From an uncultured Bdellovibrionales bacterium (GTDB lineage Bacteria; Bdellovibrionota; Bdellovibrionia; Bdellovibrionales; Bdellovibrionaceae): a DNA stretch of 64,000 nt. The position numbers were made by a program, and so were the translations under genes. Below are positions 42,526-52,058 of this stretch, one piece after another. The DNA lies in the NCBI GenBank assembly GCA_903926205.1, contig CAIYID010000070.1, positions 1 to 64,000 on the forward strand, read 5' to 3'. The notes beneath the pieces were generated by a model. The model saw nothing but the letters and a program-made list of their open reading frames with translations. It made no database searches and was not told the DNA's origin. How positions within the stretch are numbered: position 1 is the stretch's first letter; each line of letters begins with the position of its first letter.

Positions 42526-43913
42526 AATACAATTTGCACACTTTTGGTTGTAAGGTGAATACCTATGACACTGGACTTATACAAAAAAATCTTTCACAAA
42601 ATGGATACACTCTTGGTAAAAACGCGAATGAAAATGGTGGAATTCATGTTTTAAATACCTGCGCGGTGACAGCAGAAGCTACGAAAGAAGCGGTCCGAGT
42701 GATTCGAAGGATTAAAGCAAAAGACCCTTTGGCGATGATCGTGGTAACGGGCTGTGCGGCCCAAGTCGATACTCAGATTTTTTCTGAGTTACCGAGTGTC
42801 GATCTGGTGGTGGCCAACTCGCACAAAGGACTTTTGCCGTTTATTCTCGAGCAGTATTTTAAAGGCGATCGAAAAGAAAAAGTGTTTAAATCGAATATTT
42901 TTCGTAAAGAAGATTTAGAAGCTGGTGGCGGAATTGAAGAAAAACATTCGCGAGCATTTTTAAAGATTCAGGATGGTTGTAATTCTTTTTGCACTTACTG
43001 CATTATTCCGTATGCTCGCGGAAAAAGTAGGAGCATTGGCGTAGGTGATTTGGTTCGACGAGTGAGTGAACTTTATGACTTAGGTTACCGCGAAGTGGTT
43101 TTGACAGGGGTTCATGTTGGTGATTATGAAGTTATTGAAAATGGTCAGACTTATCATTTGGAAGACTTGCTTAAAGCTTTATTAGTTAAAACGCAGATTC
43201 AACGATTTCGACTGACTTCGTTAGAACCCGGAGAGCTCTCTGAGGAACTTATTGAGATTTACCAGGATCCAAGAATATGTCCCCATTTTCATATGAGTAT
43301 TCAAAGTGCTGAGGATTCAGTTTTAAAAGGCATGAAACGAAATTACGTCCAAAGCGAAGTGATCTCTTCTTTGAAAAAAATTGATGTAAAAATCAAAAAT
43401 GCTTTTGTTGGTATGGACGTAATCGTTGGTTTTCCTGGTGAGACCAAAGAACTTTTTCAAGAGACTTATCGGGTTTTAGCGGAAACGCCTTGGACAAAAC
43501 TTCATGTTTTTCCTTTCAGTGAGCGCCAAGGAACTCGGGCGGCTGTAATGATAGACTCTGTTCCAATGACAGAGCGGAAATACCGAGCAGCTCAACTCAG
43601 GGATATTAGTCATCATCGCATGCAAGCGGAAGCTCTCAAACAAATCGGTACAGCAAAAAAACTGATTGTATTAAAAGAAACAAAAAAAAATGAACAAGGA
43701 CTTTGGTTTGGACTTTCAAGAGATTTTTGGAATGTTGCGATTAAGTCCAATATTAGGGCGGATGAGGCAAAAACTACAGAAGTAGAATTTCAGAAATTGA
43801 TTGATTTTCCTTCTCAAGAATTAACCGTAGAAATTCAAGGGATTGACTTAGGAACGGCGGCCTCGGGAGATACTATCTTGGTTGGAAAACCAGTTTCGGG
43901 TGTGATGGCATGA
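42522..43913 (+). CDS. mtaB: tRNA t6A37 methylthiotransferase MtaB
   Basis: Radical-SAM enzyme that makes ms2t6A37 from t6A37, the product of the Tsa pathway. The start at 42522 overlaps the mnmA stop (ATGA) and gives MKYNLHTFGCKVN, the UPF0004 domain whose Cys bind the auxiliary cluster. The radical-SAM motif CNSFCTYC is present. It is MtaB rather than MiaB from the HTFGCKVNTYD start and gene context. It overlaps rnc by ATGA. Confidence 0.9.
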   Translation: MKYNLHTFGCKVNTYDTGLIQKNLSQNGYTLGKNANENGGIHVLNTCAVTAEATKEAVRVIRRIKAKDPLAMIVVTGCAAQVDTQIFSELPSVDLVVANSHKGLLPFILEQYFKGDRKEKVFKSNIFRKEDLEAGGGIEEKHSRAFLKIQDGCNSFCTYCIIPYARGKSRSIGVGDLVRRVSELYDLGYREVVLTGVHVGDYEVIENGQTYHLEDLLKALLVKTQIQRFRLTSLEPGELSEELIEIYQDPRICPHFHMSIQSAEDSVLKGMKRNYVQSEVISSLKKIDVKIKNAFVGMDVIVGFPGETKELFQETYRVLAETPWTKLHVFPFSERQGTRAAVMIDSVPMTERKYRAAQLRDISHHRMQAEALKQIGTAKKLIVLKETKKNEQGLWFGLSRDFWNVAIKSNIRADEAKTTEVEFQKLIDFPSQELTVEIQGIDLGTAASGDTILVGKPVSGVMA

Positions 43914-44686
43914 TCTTTGAAAAATCCCTAGGTTATAATTTTAAAGATAAAAATTTACTGAGAGTGGCGCTCACTCACAAAAGTTTTTTTCATGAAAACA
44001 ATCAAAAGCTATCAGAGAGACAGAATCAAAATAAAGCAGGAATGGATTCACAGCAAACTGAAAACAAAAATAGAACTCATCTTGAAAATGTCAATGAAAC
44101 TCATCGGCACAATGAAAAGCTTGAATTCCTTGGTGATGCGGTCGTGGATCTTTCGGTGAGTGAATTGTTAATGCAAAAGTTCCCAGGAGACACCGAAGGA
44201 AATCTCTCTAAAAAGCGAGCAAGTCTTGTTAATGAGACAGTTCTTGCCGAAGTGGCAGAACGTTTGGGTGTTTCGTCTTTTTTGCTTTTAGGAAAAGGTG
44301 AGATTTTAAGCGGTGGAAATAAAAAACCTCGATTGCTGGCTTCGGCTCTTGAAGCTTTGCTGGGGGCGATTTTTATTGAAGCTGGCTATGATCAGGCTCA
44401 CCAGTGCCTGCAAGTTTTGTTGAAGGAAAAGCTAGAAACTATGACTCAAGAAATTGATTTCGGCTCTGATTTTAAAACTCGACTTCAAGAAATTGTGCAA
44501 GGAGAGTCAAAAGCGGCCCCCACTTATCGTCTTGTATCTGAAAAAGGGCCACCCCATGATAGAATTTTTGAAATTGAAGTGAATATACAAGAATACCCTC
44601 CTGTTAAAGGTGAGGGGCGAAGTAAAAAAGCTGCAGAGCAAGAGGCAGCACGCTTGGCGTTAAAAATTTGGAAGGAAGAAACATGA
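43910..44686 (+). CDS. rnc: Ribonuclease III with an N-terminal insertion
   Basis: Cleaves double-stranded RNA in rRNA maturation and decay. The signature NEKLEFLGDAVVD (68-80) and LEALLGAIFIEAG hold the metal-binding acidic residues; a dsRNA-binding domain ends the protein (KAAPTYRL, GRSKKAAEQEAA). About 35 polar residues rich in Asn, Gln, Glu and His (about 28-66) are inserted between the first helix (LTHKS) and the signature, where E. coli has about five. It is coupled by ATGA to both neighbours; rnc-era is a common pair. Confidence 0.93.
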   Translation: MIFEKSLGYNFKDKNLLRVALTHKSFFHENNQKLSERQNQNKAGMDSQQTENKNRTHLENVNETHRHNEKLEFLGDAVVDLSVSELLMQKFPGDTEGNLSKKRASLVNETVLAEVAERLGVSSFLLLGKGEILSGGNKKPRLLASALEALLGAIFIEAGYDQAHQCLQVLLKEKLETMTQEIDFGSDFKTRLQEIVQGESKAAPTYRLVSEKGPPHDRIFEIEVNIQEYPPVKGEGRSKKAAEQEAARLALKIWKEET

Positions 44687-45597
44687 GTTATCGTGCAGGT
44701 TTTGTCGGCTTGGTCGGTCAGCCTAATGCAGGAAAGAGCACTTTGCTGAATATTTTGGTCGAAGAAAAAGTGTCTATCGTTACTGATAAACCTCAAACCA
44801 CCAGGCGTCGAGTTTTGGGAGTGGTGTCTCTTAAAGAGGGGCAGGTTGTTTATGTGGACGCGCCTGGAATTGTGAGAGCGAAATCAGGTTTGAATGAGTT
44901 TTTGGAAAAGGAAGCTCAAGATGTGATCGGTCAATCCGATGTGCTCTTGGGTGTCTTGAGTCTAGGTGAAAAAAGCAAAGACAATGTTCTGGAAATCCTT
45001 GGACTGTTGAAACAATCAAAAAAACCTTTCATTGTCGTTATTACAAAGGCGGATATGATCGCGAATCAACATCGCTCTCAAGTGATTCGTGATTTGGTAA
45101 AAGAAATATCACCCACTGTTAAAGTGATTGAAATGTCAAATCAATGGGGTAAGGATATTAAAGAAGTAGCAACTCAGATCACCTCGGAATTATTAAAACT
45201 TCTTCCGGTGAGTCCAGCTCCGCTCTATGATCAAGAGCTTTACACTCCACATTCCGTGAAGGAATTAGCTGTTGAGATTATTCGAGAAAAATGTTTCGAA
45301 AGTCTCATGCAAGAAGTGCCCTACAACTTGGCAGTGCGAATCGTGAAATACGATGAATCCAATCCTCGGTTGCCAAAAATCTACGCTGACATTGTGACGA
45401 CGAAAGACAGTCATAAGGGGATTATCGTGGGAAAAGGGGCAAAGACAATCAAGGAAATCGGAATGAAGGCTCGTGCTGAGATTGAAAAAATGGTGGGGCA
45501 TAAAGTATTTTTAAAATTGGAAGTGGTCGTCAGAGAAAATTGGTCCGAGAATAAGAAAATGATGAAGGATTTAGGCTATGTCGTCAGCGAAGAATGA
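44683..45597 (+). CDS. era: GTPase Era
   Basis: GTPase that binds the 3' end of 16S rRNA in 30S assembly. The start at 44683 overlaps the rnc stop (ATGA) and opens at MSYRAGFVGL; the G1 loop is GQPNAGKST, G3 is DAPG, G4 is TKAD. The KH domain is at the C-terminus with the GKGAKTIKEIG loop. 304 residues. It overlaps der by 20 bases. Confidence 0.95.
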   Translation: MSYRAGFVGLVGQPNAGKSTLLNILVEEKVSIVTDKPQTTRRRVLGVVSLKEGQVVYVDAPGIVRAKSGLNEFLEKEAQDVIGQSDVLLGVLSLGEKSKDNVLEILGLLKQSKKPFIVVITKADMIANQHRSQVIRDLVKEISPTVKVIEMSNQWGKDIKEVATQITSELLKLLPVSPAPLYDQELYTPHSVKELAVEIIREKCFESLMQEVPYNLAVRIVKYDESNPRLPKIYADIVTTKDSHKGIIVGKGAKTIKEIGMKARAEIEKMVGHKVFLKLEVVVRENWSENKKMMKDLGYVVSEE

Positions 45598-46966
45598 AAC
45601 AGCGAAGAGTGAGTTTAATGGTTCAGGAGAAGCGGTGATTACAACCGTAGCAAAGGTGGCCATTATTGGTCGCCCGAATGTGGGAAAATCCACTTTGTTT
45701 AATATATTAACGGACTCACGAAAATCGGTGGTGAAAAATCAACCGGGTGTGACTCGAGATATTATTATTGAGCCGTGTGAAATTTGGGGCAAGGGTTTTG
45801 ATTTGATCGATACGGGTGGTATCACGGAAGCTCATGATACTTTTTCCAAACTCATTCGCGAACAGGTTGTCGACTTTTTGCAAACTGTGGATTTCATGGT
45901 GATGGTGGTCGACGGTCGCGTTGGTCTTGTTCCAGAGGACGCTGAGATCGTGCGTATTGCCAAGCAAACAGGTAAAGATTTTGTGATCGTCGTGAATAAA
46001 GTGGACTCTTTACAAGATGAAGAAATGTCCAAAAATGAGTTTTATGAATTTGGTGTGGATTTAATTCCTGCCAGCTTTGAACAAAGACGTGGTCTTGCCG
46101 AAGTGATGGAATGGATTAATGAGCATTTGCCGACAGAAGTGATGACGGTCAAATCCGGTACAACCATTGCGCTGGTGGGAAAACCAAATGTGGGCAAGAG
46201 TTCCATGGTTAATTGTCTTTTGGGTGAGAATCGAATGTTGGTCTCTGATATAGCAGGTACGACCATCGATGCGGTGGATACACCTTTTCTCTTTAACGGA
46301 ATTAAGTATATTTTAGTCGATACAGCAGGCCTTAGACGTTCTTCACGACGTGAAGAACACTTGGAAATTATTTCGGCGTTTAAATCACACGAATCTATTC
46401 GTAAAGCTGATATTGTGCTCTTAATGATTGATGGAACCGAAGGTCCTACTGATCAGGATGCGCGCATTTTGCAAAGCATTTTGGAAGATCACAAGGGCGT
46501 GATTGTTGTTGCCAATAAGTCAGACTTAGGTCGTTTAGAAATCCCAGAATATCGAAAAGTTTTTCAAACTAAATGCGATGAAGTTTTTCATTTCTATGAT
46601 GATATTCCAATTGTTTACACAAGTGCGACTAAAAATTATGGAGTTCGCGATCTCTTAGAGAAAATTGAGTGGATGAGTAAAAAATTGAGTTCAAGATTCA
46701 CAACCTCTGAATTGAATGATTTCTTTTTTGAAGCGATTCGGCAAGCACCTTCTCCAGTGCATGGAAATACAAATGTGAAATTTTATTATTTGACTCAGAC
46801 CTTGCAACAACCTCCTTCTTTTATTGCTTTTGCAAATCATCCGCAAGGAGTTGATAACTCTTATCGAAGATTTGTGACAAAAAAAATCAAAGAACATTTT
46901 GATTTAAAGGGCATTCCGATTCGGATCTTTGTGATGAAATCTAAATCAAAAGGAAAACGTGGCTGA
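45578..46966 (+). CDS. der: GTPase Der (EngA)
   Basis: Double-GTPase factor for 50S subunit assembly. Two G domains are seen, with G1 loops GRPNVGKST near residue 30 and GKPNVGKSS near 205, then the KH-like C-terminal domain. The N-terminal 24 residues are a polar extension not usually present. A Shine-Dalgarno AAGGA precedes the ATG, which lies within the end of era. The stop overlaps the transporter start (TGATG). Confidence 0.95.
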   Translation: MSSAKNETAKSEFNGSGEAVITTVAKVAIIGRPNVGKSTLFNILTDSRKSVVKNQPGVTRDIIIEPCEIWGKGFDLIDTGGITEAHDTFSKLIREQVVDFLQTVDFMVMVVDGRVGLVPEDAEIVRIAKQTGKDFVIVVNKVDSLQDEEMSKNEFYEFGVDLIPASFEQRRGLAEVMEWINEHLPTEVMTVKSGTTIALVGKPNVGKSSMVNCLLGENRMLVSDIAGTTIDAVDTPFLFNGIKYILVDTAGLRRSSRREEHLEIISAFKSHESIRKADIVLLMIDGTEGPTDQDARILQSILEDHKGVIVVANKSDLGRLEIPEYRKVFQTKCDEVFHFYDDIPIVYTSATKNYGVRDLLEKIEWMSKKLSSRFTTSELNDFFFEAIRQAPSPVHGNTNVKFYYLTQTLQQPPSFIAFANHPQGVDNSYRRFVTKKIKEHFDLKGIPIRIFVMKSKSKGKRG

Positions 46967-48342
46967 TGGGTAAGCGAGGCTCTTGGGCCAGCCGTCTTGG
47001 GTTTTATTTAGTCGCTATTGGTTCGGCTTGCGGTTTGGGAAATCTTTGGCGTTTCCCCTATGTTGTTGGTGAAAATGGGGGCGGGGCTTTTGTTTTACTC
47101 TATGTTTTACTAGTACTATTACTTGGAATTCCGCTTTTGGTCGGGGAATTGATGCTGGGGAAGTCCACCGGAAAAAGTATTCTCACCGCGCTAGGGAGCC
47201 TCAGCTACAAAGGTAAACCAATTTTTCGCGTGCTCGGACGGATTTCTGTATTGCTTTGTCTTCTCGTGCTCTCTTATTACACTGTGATCAGTGGCTGGGT
47301 CTTGCACTTCGCCATTCAATTTTTTATTTCAGCTTTGGGTGTTCACCAAGCTTCTGAATTAAGCACTCTGAATATCTTACTCAGAAATGGAATTCTTCAA
47401 GCTGGTTTGGCCTCTGTGCATTTGCTATTTTGTATTGTGGTGGTGTTGAAGGGTGTGCAGGAAGGTTTGGAGCGTTTCATTGGCTGGACGGTTCCAGTTT
47501 TTGGCGTACTGGTTGTTTTACTCGTGGCTAAGTCACTTTCTTTAGCTTCAGCTCCTAATGCCGTCAGATTTTTACTCTATCCAGATTTTTCAAAATTAGC
47601 TTTATCATCTTTAGGACAAGCGGTGGGACAGGTTTTATTCACACTCAGTCTAGGTTTTGGCACGATGGTCACTTTTGGTAGCTATATGACTCATGAACAT
47701 ATTCCTACAGCAAGTTTTCGCGTGGCTACGATTGATACGATCATTTCTTTAGTGGCAGGTTTATTGATTTTTCCCATCGCCCTGCAGGCCTCTAATACAC
47801 CTCTTTCTGACTCGGGAATTCTTTTTGAAGTTTTACCCAAATTCCTTCTTGAAATGCCTGGTGGCGTGATTTTTGGTTTTGGTTTTTTTCTCTGTCTCTA
47901 CTTGGCATCTTTGGGAGCTAGTATTGGACTCCTTGAAGTGATTGTTTCTAATTTTGTTGATCGCAGTCGAGTGGATCGAGGTCGTGCGACTTGGCTCGCA
48001 GGATTTGTGACTTTGGTTTTAGCTTTCATTCCCGCTCTTTCTGGAATGTTGATGCAACGCTTGAAGCTTGGGCAGCGTGGCGTTTTAGAGAGCGTGGATA
48101 GTTTGATCATTAACTGGATTTTACCTCTGATTGCTTTAGGTTTATGTTTTGCGATCACTGCGGGCATGCAGCAAAAAGTGAAGGAAGATCTGTTTGTTAA
48201 TATGGAAAAAGTCGAGAGCGAAGTTTTGTTTTCTCATTGGCAATGGACTTTAAAGTGGTTTATTCCTTCAGTGATTTCTTTGGGATTATTTTTACAGGTC
48301 GTTCATGCGATAAAATTATTTTTAGAAATTAACTCCCACTAA
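46966..48342 (+). CDS. Sodium-dependent transporter, NSS family
   Basis: A 458-residue inner-membrane symporter of the neurotransmitter:sodium symporter family (LeuT-like), probably for amino acids. The first helix shows the hallmark GSACGLGNLWRFPY, whose unwound part binds Na+ and substrate. About 11-12 hydrophobic helices are spread along the sequence. The one-base overlap with der suggests shared transcription, though the function is unrelated. The end overlaps the convergent barrel gene by 21 bases. Confidence 0.87.
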   Translation: MGKRGSWASRLGFYLVAIGSACGLGNLWRFPYVVGENGGGAFVLLYVLLVLLLGIPLLVGELMLGKSTGKSILTALGSLSYKGKPIFRVLGRISVLLCLLVLSYYTVISGWVLHFAIQFFISALGVHQASELSTLNILLRNGILQAGLASVHLLFCIVVVLKGVQEGLERFIGWTVPVFGVLVVLLVAKSLSLASAPNAVRFLLYPDFSKLALSSLGQAVGQVLFTLSLGFGTMVTFGSYMTHEHIPTASFRVATIDTIISLVAGLLIFPIALQASNTPLSDSGILFEVLPKFLLEMPGGVIFGFGFFLCLYLASLGASIGLLEVIVSNFVDRSRVDRGRATWLAGFVTLVLAFIPALSGMLMQRLKLGQRGVLESVDSLIINWILPLIALGLCFAITAGMQQKVKEDLFVNMEKVESEVLFSHWQWTLKWFIPSVISLGLFLQVVHAIKLFLEINSH

Positions 48343-49134
48343 AGCCAAAACATCATACTGCATTCCCGCCTGAGTTGAGGTGGAAGGTTGAGTGAATTCA
48401 TATAAGTAAAAGGGACTGTTCGAATCAGGGAAATTCACGTAATGAAGAGTGCCTTGAATGCCAAAGTAAGCTTTTTTTCGCATCATTGGAATTTCAATAC
48501 CCCCTCCTGCGTCAAGACCCCAAGCGGATTGTACAGCATCGTTAACTTGTCCAGTTTGGGAACTTGTTAAGGTGTAGGTTCGAAAAACATTTGATAAACC
48601 AATAATCAAGTAAGGATTAAGATCCGCCAATCCTTTTGTGACATTTTGGGTATTGAAAAAATACTTTGTATTGATTGAAATTAAGGTGAAGGCCACATTG
48701 CCACTGGAAGATTGACCACTGGGGGTTGAGAAAGTAAAACCGTAATCGCCCGTGGTAAAGCCAAATTGAATGGCGAAACGTAAATCAAAAAAGTACGCTA
48801 GATAAAGTCCGTAAGTTCCCCCGCTGTTATAAGCTGTGGATAAATTATCTGTGAAACCTTTCATTCCCATCACAAAACCTACCGTGAGAAAACGGCCATT
48901 GCGAAAGAAGTTAATGTCAGCTTCTTCGTCTGTGGCTTCATCGAATTCGCTGTAGTCAGAGAAAGGATCAAAGGAGTCATCGTCAGTGGCGGCTTGCGCA
49001 AGCAGATAGGAATGATTTTCAGAAAAACCTTCTGCGCCTAACTTTGAACCTAAATAAGATTCCCTCGCCTGGCAATAAAATGAAAAGATTAACGTTGTGA
49101 GAAATAGCGTAATTTTACTGAAGGTCCATGACAT
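48322..49134 (-). CDS. Outer-membrane beta-barrel-like protein
   Basis: A 270-residue exported protein. The start at 49134 has AGAGGA seven bases upstream and gives a signal peptide (MSWTFSKITLFLTTLI, cut near CQA). The in-frame ATG at 49200 is less likely. After an Asp/Glu-rich linker (about 40-70), Gly- and aromatic-rich alternating strands (LYLAYFFDLRFAIQFGFTTGDYGF) look like an OmpA-like or OprI-type barrel with eight or so strands, ending in VGVNF, a Phe-terminated outer-membrane sorting signal. Confidence 0.72.
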   Translation of the reverse strand: MSWTFSKITLFLTTLIFSFYCQARESYLGSKLGAEGFSENHSYLLAQAATDDDSFDPFSDYSEFDEATDEEADINFFRNGRFLTVGFVMGMKGFTDNLSTAYNSGGTYGLYLAYFFDLRFAIQFGFTTGDYGFTFSTPSGQSSSGNVAFTLISINTKYFFNTQNVTKGLADLNPYLIIGLSNVFRTYTLTSSQTGQVNDAVQSAWGLDAGGGIEIPMMRKKAYFGIQGTLHYVNFPDSNSPFYLYEFTQPSTSTQAGMQYDVLALVGVNF

Positions 49135-49252
49135 GAAAAATCCTCTTAAAAGAAGCATAATGTCAGAAGCGGAATCTTTCATCATTTTTGATGATAACAT
49201 GGACTGAATTCCTCGACTTAGGTTAGATTAACTCAAACTTCGGGGGCACCAA

Positions 49253-50227
49253 ATGACCAAAAAATCCTCAGGCGTAGATTATGAAACGGCTGGAGTCGAT
49301 ATTAAGGCTGGTGACGCCCTCGTCGAGTGGCTGCAATCAGATCAGAAACGACAGCCTCATCAAGATCGAATTGTGAGCGGAATCGGGGGTTTTGCCTCTC
49401 TTTTCAGGGTGGGTTTTCCCGAGATGAAAAAACCTTGTTTGGTGACCTGCACAGATGGTGTAGGAACAAAAGTGAAATTGGCAAGTCAGTTTAAGACCTA
49501 TCGTTCAGTGGCTCAGGATTGTGTTGCTATGTGTGTGAACGATCTTATCTGTACGGGAGGACGTCCTTTACTTTTTCTTGATTATTATGCAACAGGAAAA
49601 TTGGATCTTACAGCGGCTCAGGAATTTCTAATAGGCTTAAAGGCGGCTTGTACTGAGTCAAACTGCGCCTTAGTTGGTGGTGAGACCGCCGAGATGCCAG
49701 GTGTATATCAGGAAAATGATTTTGATTGTGCCGGCTTTGCTGTAGGCATTGTTGATGAAGATAAGGCTTTGGGACCACAGAAGGTCCAAAAAGGAGATTG
49801 TCTCATTGGAGTTTCAAGTTCAGGTTTTCACTCTAATGGTTATAGTCTGTTGCGGAAAGTTTTTGCTAATGATTTGGAGCAATGGAAGGATATTTTATTA
49901 AAGCCCACGAATTTGTACGTCAATTTGATGACAGAAATTCAAGGGCAATGTGAGCTCCATGCTGCGGCTCACATTACTGGCGGAGGAATTGAAAATATTC
50001 CTCGTGTTCTTCCAGAACACCTTCAATGGAAAAGAAAATATTGGGAATTTCCTGATGTTTTTAAAGAAGTGCAGAGACGCACCGGAATAAGTGATCAGGA
50101 GTTGAGGGAAACCTTGAACTGCGGAATTGGTTTTGTCTTTGTCGCTCCAAGTGTTGAGAAAACTAAAATTAATTCTTTGATTCTCAAACATGGCTTTGAA
50201 GGATTTGATTTAGGAGTCATGGAATGA
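49253..50227 (+). CDS. purM: Phosphoribosylformylglycinamidine cyclo-ligase PurM
   Basis: Closes the imidazole ring to AIR, step 5 of purine synthesis. TCTDGVGTKVKLA is the conserved ATP-grasp-like PurM block; HITGGGIENIPRVLP is also visible. 324 residues, slightly shorter than usual. GGGGG lies six bases before the ATG. It opens the pur operon and overlaps purN by ATGA. Confidence 0.95.
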   Translation: MTKKSSGVDYETAGVDIKAGDALVEWLQSDQKRQPHQDRIVSGIGGFASLFRVGFPEMKKPCLVTCTDGVGTKVKLASQFKTYRSVAQDCVAMCVNDLICTGGRPLLFLDYYATGKLDLTAAQEFLIGLKAACTESNCALVGGETAEMPGVYQENDFDCAGFAVGIVDEDKALGPQKVQKGDCLIGVSSSGFHSNGYSLLRKVFANDLEQWKDILLKPTNLYVNLMTEIQGQCELHAAAHITGGGIENIPRVLPEHLQWKRKYWEFPDVFKEVQRRTGISDQELRETLNCGIGFVFVAPSVEKTKINSLILKHGFEGFDLGVME

Positions 50228-50772
50228 ATCGTGGACGTTGGGCTTTATTTCTATCAGGAAGAGGTTCAACGGCACAGGCGGTGTTAGATAATTGTGCGCA
50301 ATTAAATATTCAACTCATCGTTAGCTCAAAAAAACAAAATTGGGGTCGAGCGCGGGCACGACGGTTTGGGGTGCCCTCAATTCATTTTGATAAAAATATG
50401 AGTTGGGATGATTTGCATCAGAATTTGAAAAAAGAAAAAATTGATCGTCTTTTTTTATTGGGGTTTATGAAGCTCATTCCAGAGAACTTTATTGAAAAAT
50501 GGCAAAATAAGATTCTTAATGTTCATCCAAGTTTACTTCCAAAATATCCAGGTCTTGAAGCGATGGAAAAAAGCTACCATGATCAAGCCGATATGGGTGT
50601 GACGATTCACCGAGTAACAGCAGAAATGGACTCAGGGCCCGTGGTGGCCCAAAAATTAAAATTAAAAAAAACGGAGCTTCCTTTGTTGAGTTTTGAACAA
50701 ACGCAGATTCGAATGTCTTTTTGTGAGCAAGAGCTCGTTCGTCGAGCAAGTGAAATGGAGAAATTCCTATGA
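50224..50772 (+). CDS. purN: Phosphoribosylglycinamide formyltransferase PurN
   Basis: Transfers formyl from 10-formyl-THF to GAR. The N-terminus has FLSGRGSTAQAVL, where GSN is normally found after SGxG; the central LNVHPSLLPKYPG block holds the catalytic His, and the later HRVTAEMDSGP the active Asp. The usual third catalytic residue, Asn, sits in other PurN proteins in an IxNIHPS block and here is Asn in LNVHPS. 182 residues. ATGA overlaps on both sides. Confidence 0.92.
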   Translation: MNRGRWALFLSGRGSTAQAVLDNCAQLNIQLIVSSKKQNWGRARARRFGVPSIHFDKNMSWDDLHQNLKKEKIDRLFLLGFMKLIPENFIEKWQNKILNVHPSLLPKYPGLEAMEKSYHDQADMGVTIHRVTAEMDSGPVVAQKLKLKKTELPLLSFEQTQIRMSFCEQELVRRASEMEKFL

Positions 50773-52055
50773 GCTCCAGTGGCATCCTTATTGTTTCAGC
50801 TTACGGACGAGGCCATTGGATGGCTGCGCAATTTTCACGAATGGGAATTCCAACATCGTTGATTGATGTTTCAGAAAAAATAGGTTCTTGGGTTCCTGAG
50901 GAGATCGAAGGACCTTTTGGTTTTTTTCAAGATGAAAATTTGGATGAATCTCAGGTTGAAAGGCTCTTAGAAGATGATTCTTTTCAGGAAGTAAAAAATG
51001 GATTCACACTTTGGTTAAAGTCTGGTCCGCTTGAATTGAAGGGGCCAGTGACGGCTCACCGCTTGAAACAATTGGACGTGGGCGCCCGCGTTCAAAACTA
51101 TATTTTAAATCCGAGCTATGATCAGAAACGCAAGCTTGTCCTCGCCCCATATTCAGAGAGCTGGCTTGCTCAGTTGGCTCATGCCTACGGGAGTAATGGC
51201 TTTTATCTCAATGCAGACTTTCTCGAGTGGGGAAAAGTTTCCCCTTTGTTTGCTACATTTTCTGTTCGAATGCCAAGTCGACAAGGACATCGTCGATCTT
51301 TGGATTGGTGTCGACGATTGGGTGTAAAAGTGATTGAAAAATCCATCGTTAAAGACGTTTCTTTAAGGGATCGTCGGACGATTCGTGGTTTGGAATATCA
51401 GGAAGATCAATCTGAAAAATCTCAGCACTTGGATTGTGAACAGTTGATTTGGTGCTTGTCATCTGAAGAAACGAGCATGCTTAATGCGCGTTTGTTGGAA
51501 GTCTTTTTTCCACAAGGAGTTTTAGAGTCTGAGTGGTATTGGGCTCGTTTTCGTTTGAAAATTGCCGAAGGGCACGTCCGAGACGAGTTGCCGCTTCATT
51601 CTGTGCTGATTGATGATCTTGGAAAACCCTGGACTCATGATAATTTCATTATTTTGCAGAAAACCGGATCTTCTGATTTTTTTGATGCTTGGATGAAACT
51701 TCCAACAGTGCAGAGATTTAACAAGGATTACTTAAATATGAGAGGGACTGAATTAACGGCGGTTCTTATGAATCGTTTTGTGCAGCTTAAAGTGGATGTG
51801 GCCAGTTATCCATTGGGATACGATCTCACCTATAATTCAATTGGTCCTGTTCGACAGCCACTTTATGATCCGGTCGTTAAAACACGTTGGAAATCTTCAC
51901 ATTTTCAAAATGTTTCCTTGGATTCAATCGAGCAAGGAGAAGGCTTAGGTTTGCAATATCAAATTCTTCGGCAGAAAAAAATTGTACAAAATATTGATCA
52001 GTGGTGGAAAAAGCTCCTATTGAAGAGAAATAAAAATAACGAAGTGAGGGTTTAG
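50769..52055 (+). CDS. Unknown Rossmann-like oxidoreductase in the purine operon
   Basis: A 428-residue protein without signal or membrane segments. The start (ILIVSAYGRGHWMAAQF) resembles a dinucleotide-binding strand-loop-helix with a Gly-rich loop, and the end of the second strand has acidic residues (LIDVS), as in FAD- or NAD-binding proteins. The remainder gives no family I recognise. It sits between purN and purB, coupled to purN by ATGA and 3 bases before purB. It is expected to be co-expressed with purine synthesis, but no reaction in the pathway is missing that it clearly fills. Confidence 0.7.
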   Translation: MSSSGILIVSAYGRGHWMAAQFSRMGIPTSLIDVSEKIGSWVPEEIEGPFGFFQDENLDESQVERLLEDDSFQEVKNGFTLWLKSGPLELKGPVTAHRLKQLDVGARVQNYILNPSYDQKRKLVLAPYSESWLAQLAHAYGSNGFYLNADFLEWGKVSPLFATFSVRMPSRQGHRRSLDWCRRLGVKVIEKSIVKDVSLRDRRTIRGLEYQEDQSEKSQHLDCEQLIWCLSSEETSMLNARLLEVFFPQGVLESEWYWARFRLKIAEGHVRDELPLHSVLIDDLGKPWTHDNFIILQKTGSSDFFDAWMKLPTVQRFNKDYLNMRGTELTAVLMNRFVQLKVDVASYPLGYDLTYNSIGPVRQPLYDPVVKTRWKSSHFQNVSLDSIEQGEGLGLQYQILRQKKIVQNIDQWWKKLLLKRNKNNEVRV

Positions 52056-52058
52056 CTT

